Shown one piece after another: positions 61,913 to 64,000 of a stretch of DNA of 64,000 nucleotides. Positions within the stretch are counted from its first letter, which is position 1. Each line of letters begins with the position of its first letter. This DNA comes from Ottowia sp. SB7-C50. GTDB lineage: Bacteria; Pseudomonadota; Gammaproteobacteria; Burkholderiales; Burkholderiaceae_C. The position numbers and the translations under genes were made by a program. The notes below the pieces were generated by a model. That model saw nothing but the letters and a program-made list of their open reading frames with translations. It ran no database searches and had not been told where the DNA came from. The stretch covers positions 2,790,001-2,854,000 of the forward strand of contig NZ_CP136995.1 of NCBI RefSeq assembly GCF_033110285.1. Reading direction: 5' to 3'.

Positions 61913-62514
61913 GACTTCGCTCCGTTCTTGGCGTTGCCATAGGCCGTGCCCCAGCCCCACACCTCGGCGCCCTTGCCGCGCTGGATCACGCGGGTGCGCA
62001 GGATGTCGGCCACCATGTCGCCGTCGCCGGCCAGCAGCGCCTTGGTCGAACACATTTCGGCGCAGGCGGGCAGCTTGCCTTCGGCCAGACGGTTGCGGCC
62101 GTACTTTTCGAATTCGGCCTGGCTGCCATGCTTTTCAGGGCCGCCAGCGCAGAACGTGCACTTGTCCATCTTGCCGCGCAGGCCAAAGGTGCCATTGCTG
62201 GGGAACTGCGGCGCGCCGAACGGGCAGGCGTAGCTGCAGTAGCCGCAGCCGATACACACGTCCTTGTCGTGCAGCACCACGCCTTCTTCGGTGCGATAAA
62301 AGCAGTTGACCGGGCACACCGCCATGCAGGGCGCGTCGGAGCAGTGCATGCACGCAACCGAGATCGACTTCTCGCCCGGCACGCCGTCGTTGAGCGTGAC
62401 CACGCGGCGGCGGTTGACGCCCCATGGCACCTCGTTCTCGTTCTTGCAGGCGGTGACGCAGCCGTTGCATTCGATGCAGCGCTCGGCGTCACAGATAAAT
62501 TTCATGCGGGCCAT
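61909..62514 (-). CDS. fdhB: Formate dehydrogenase iron-sulfur (beta) subunit
   Basis: The 201-residue electron-transfer subunit has four ferredoxin-type cysteine clusters: RCIECNGCVTACK, ACMHCSDAPCMAVCP, VCIGCGYCSYACPFG and the later KCTFC...CAEMC set. It shuttles electrons from the catalytic subunit to the cytochrome b subunit. It is transcribed after fdhA with a 160-bp gap that holds no gene. Confidence 0.95.
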   Translation of the reverse strand: MARMKFICDAERCIECNGCVTACKNENEVPWGVNRRRVVTLNDGVPGEKSISVACMHCSDAPCMAVCPVNCFYRTEEGVVLHDKDVCIGCGYCSYACPFGAPQFPSNGTFGLRGKMDKCTFCAGGPEKHGSQAEFEKYGRNRLAEGKLPACAEMCSTKALLAGDGDMVADILRTRVIQRGKGAEVWGWGTAYGNAKNGAKS

Positions 62515-62674
62515 CTTTGGAGTCCCTTACTTCAATACGTGATCGGGAAGGCGCGGCGCATAGAGCGTGCGCGACCTGTCGGGAACACCGCAGAACCGGC
62601 TTTGCCGAGCCGCTGGTGTTGTCCCTTGAGGGAAGGACGGCTGCGCAGCAAGCCGGCCACAGGGTGGACGTGAC

Positions 62675-64000
62675 TCATGCGCGCTCGACGTTGCAGATCG
62701 TGGTCTTGGTCTCTTGCATCATGGTCACGCTGTCGTAGCCATACGTGGTGCCGGTGTTGACCGCCTCGCCGCGCACCACGGGGTGCGCGCCCTCAGGGTA
62801 ATAGGCCAGCATGTCGGCGCCTTGCCAGCGGCCCGAGAAGTGGAACGGCATCCATGTCGTGTCGGGGCCCACGCGTTCGGTCACCAGGGCCTGCACGTTC
62901 ATGCGGGCGCCGGTGGGCGTGACGACCCAGCAGCGGTCGCCGTTGCGGATGCCACGCTCAGCCGCCGCCTTGGGGTTGATCTCGATGAAGCACTCCTGCT
63001 GCAATTCGGCCAGCCAGGGGTTCGAGCGCGTCTCTTCGCCGCCGCCTTCGTATTCGACCAGGCGACCGGACGTGAGGATGAGCGGGAATTTCTCGTACAG
63101 CTTGTCGGCGACGTTTTTCTCCTGCACCGTCTTGAACAGCGTGGGCAGGCGCCAGAAGGCCTTTTTGTCGTCGTGCGTGGGGTACTTGGCGACCATGTCA
63201 GGGCGCGTGCCGTACAGCGGCTCGCGGTGCTGCGGAATACCGTCGGGGAAGTTCCACACGATGGCGCGCGCCTTGGCGTTGCCGAACGGGTGGCAGCCAT
63301 GGTTCTTCATCACCACGCGGATGATGGCGCCGGTCGGGTCGGTCTTCCAGTTCTTGCCTTCGGCCTTGGCCTGCTCTTCGGGCGTCAGTTCGCCCCACCA
63401 GCCCAGCTTCTTCATCAGCACGTGGTCAAACTCGGGATAGCCGGTGGTGATGTCGGCGCCCAGCGAGTGCGAGCCGTCTTCAGCCAGCAGGTTGACGCCG
63501 TCCTTCTCGACCCCGAAGTTGGCGCGGAAGTTGCCGCCGCCATCCATCACGTGCTTGGACGTGTCGTACAGGTTGGGCGAGCCCGGGTGCTTCAGCCCCG
63601 GCGTGCCCCAGCAGGGCCACGGCAGGCCGAAGTAGTCGCCGGTCAGGTCGTAGCCGGTGTCCTTGTCCTTGACGTTGCCCTTGGCCTTGAGCGTCTTGAT
63701 GTCGAACGCGCCCATGTTCTTCATGTGCGCCTTCAGGCGCTCGGGGCTCTGGCCGGTGTAGCCGATGGTCCAGACGCACTTGTTGATTTCGCGCAGGATG
63801 TCCTCGGGCACGGGCTCGTCCATGCCCTTGACCTTCTGCATCTGGTAGTTCTTGACCAGCTCCTTGTCAAAGCCCAGCTTCTGCGCCAGCTGGTACATGA
63901 TCATGTGGTCGCTGCGGCTTTCCCACAGCGGCTCGATGCATTTTTCGCGCCACTGGAGCGAACGGTTGGACGCCGTGGCCGAGCCGCTGGTCTCGAACTG
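62675..64000 (-). CDS. fdhA: Formate dehydrogenase catalytic (alpha) subunit, C-terminal part (5' end outside window)
   Basis: The visible part is the last 441 residues of a molybdopterin oxidoreductase. The frame runs unbroken to the right edge of the window (ending towards the N-terminus with ...REKCIEPLWESRSDHM). It includes TGQSPERLKAHMKN, the GVEKDGVNLLAEDGSH block, the domain IV segments RLVEYEGGGEETRSNPWLAELQ and NGDRCWVVTPTGARMNVQALVTERV, and the end DSVTMMQETKTTICNVERA. The Sec/Cys site, Fe-S cluster and any Tat signal lie outside the window. It is the first visible gene of the fdhA-fdhB-lipoprotein-fdhC-secreted protein-fdhD operon. Confidence 0.92.
   Translation of the reverse strand, partial: QFETSGSATASNRSLQWREKCIEPLWESRSDHMIMYQLAQKLGFDKELVKNYQMQKVKGMDEPVPEDILREINKCVWTIGYTGQSPERLKAHMKNMGAFDIKTLKAKGNVKDKDTGYDLTGDYFGLPWPCWGTPGLKHPGSPNLYDTSKHVMDGGGNFRANFGVEKDGVNLLAEDGSHSLGADITTGYPEFDHVLMKKLGWWGELTPEEQAKAEGKNWKTDPTGAIIRVVMKNHGCHPFGNAKARAIVWNFPDGIPQHREPLYGTRPDMVAKYPTHDDKKAFWRLPTLFKTVQEKNVADKLYEKFPLILTSGRLVEYEGGGEETRSNPWLAELQQECFIEINPKAAAERGIRNGDRCWVVTPTGARMNVQALVTERVGPDTTWMPFHFSGRWQGADMLAYYPEGAHPVVRGEAVNTGTTYGYDSVTMMQETKTTICNVERA

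Overview
The window is GC-rich, densely packed bacterial chromosome. Gene content and protein character (exodeoxyribonuclease VII, ClpAS, short-Q-loop cytochrome bd oxidase, ExbBD, LpxK/KdsB/Adk, a LexA with an SOS-type operator, an IPTL-CTERM surface protein, a periplasmic-type formate dehydrogenase) point to a betaproteobacterium of the order Burkholderiales, most likely Comamonadaceae. The genus cannot be fixed from the sequence. There is no CRISPR array, prophage or rRNA operon. One intact IS5-type insertion sequence is present, and several families of short interspersed repeats are scattered through the window.

Layout. 0-10.7 kb: a TrpB2-type enzyme, a thioredoxin-like protein, an IPTL-CTERM protein that looks recently arrived, exonuclease I (sbcB), clpA/clpS, a cold-shock protein and dimeric isocitrate dehydrogenase. 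10.8-16.6 kb: a DUF192 protein with an IS5-type element inserted at its stop codon, a second (monomeric) isocitrate dehydrogenase and a DASS-type dicarboxylate/citrate transporter. 16.7-24 kb: cydAB behind an FNR-like box, sodB, xseA and exbBD. 23.3-28.8 kb: the lipid A/KDO run lpxK - VOC - SMR - Trm112 - esterase - kdsB - adk. 29-36.6 kb: a CAP-domain lipoprotein, lexA, a dehydrogenase, and a four-gene operon on the minus strand (ACP, beta-ketoacyl synthase, unusual radical SAM enzyme, alpha/beta hydrolase). 36.8-43.7 kb: a fatty-acid/CoA block (3-hydroxyacyl-CoA dehydrogenase, enoyl-CoA hydratase, Crp-type regulator, LvaA/ACAD10-like kinase, acyl-CoA dehydrogenase, GST). 43.7-51 kb: tRNA-Pro, tRNA-Arg, ribD, tRNA-Ser, serS, ispH with its FKBP partner, radC and an Smr protein. 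50.3-58 kb: an MFS transporter and an FtsX-type ABC permease, both broken by single-base shifts in G runs, with a truncated haemoglobin, a patatin and a tannase-like lipoprotein. 58-64 kb: a crotonase and a formate dehydrogenase operon (fdhA partial, fdhB, lipoprotein, fdhC, secreted Pro/Ala-rich protein, fdhD).

The strongest candidate for an undescribed system is the 32.7-36.6 kb operon. A stand-alone ACP, a complete KAS and a HemN-like radical SAM protein with a CX7CX2C cluster motif instead of CX3CX2C are translationally or tightly coupled to a hydrolase. A perfect 19-bp palindrome lies in the divergent promoter region that separates the operon from a fatty-acid oxidation gene. The second theme is repeats: an AT-rich 45-60 bp element, usually sitting between genes, also appears in-frame inside lpxK and kdsB.
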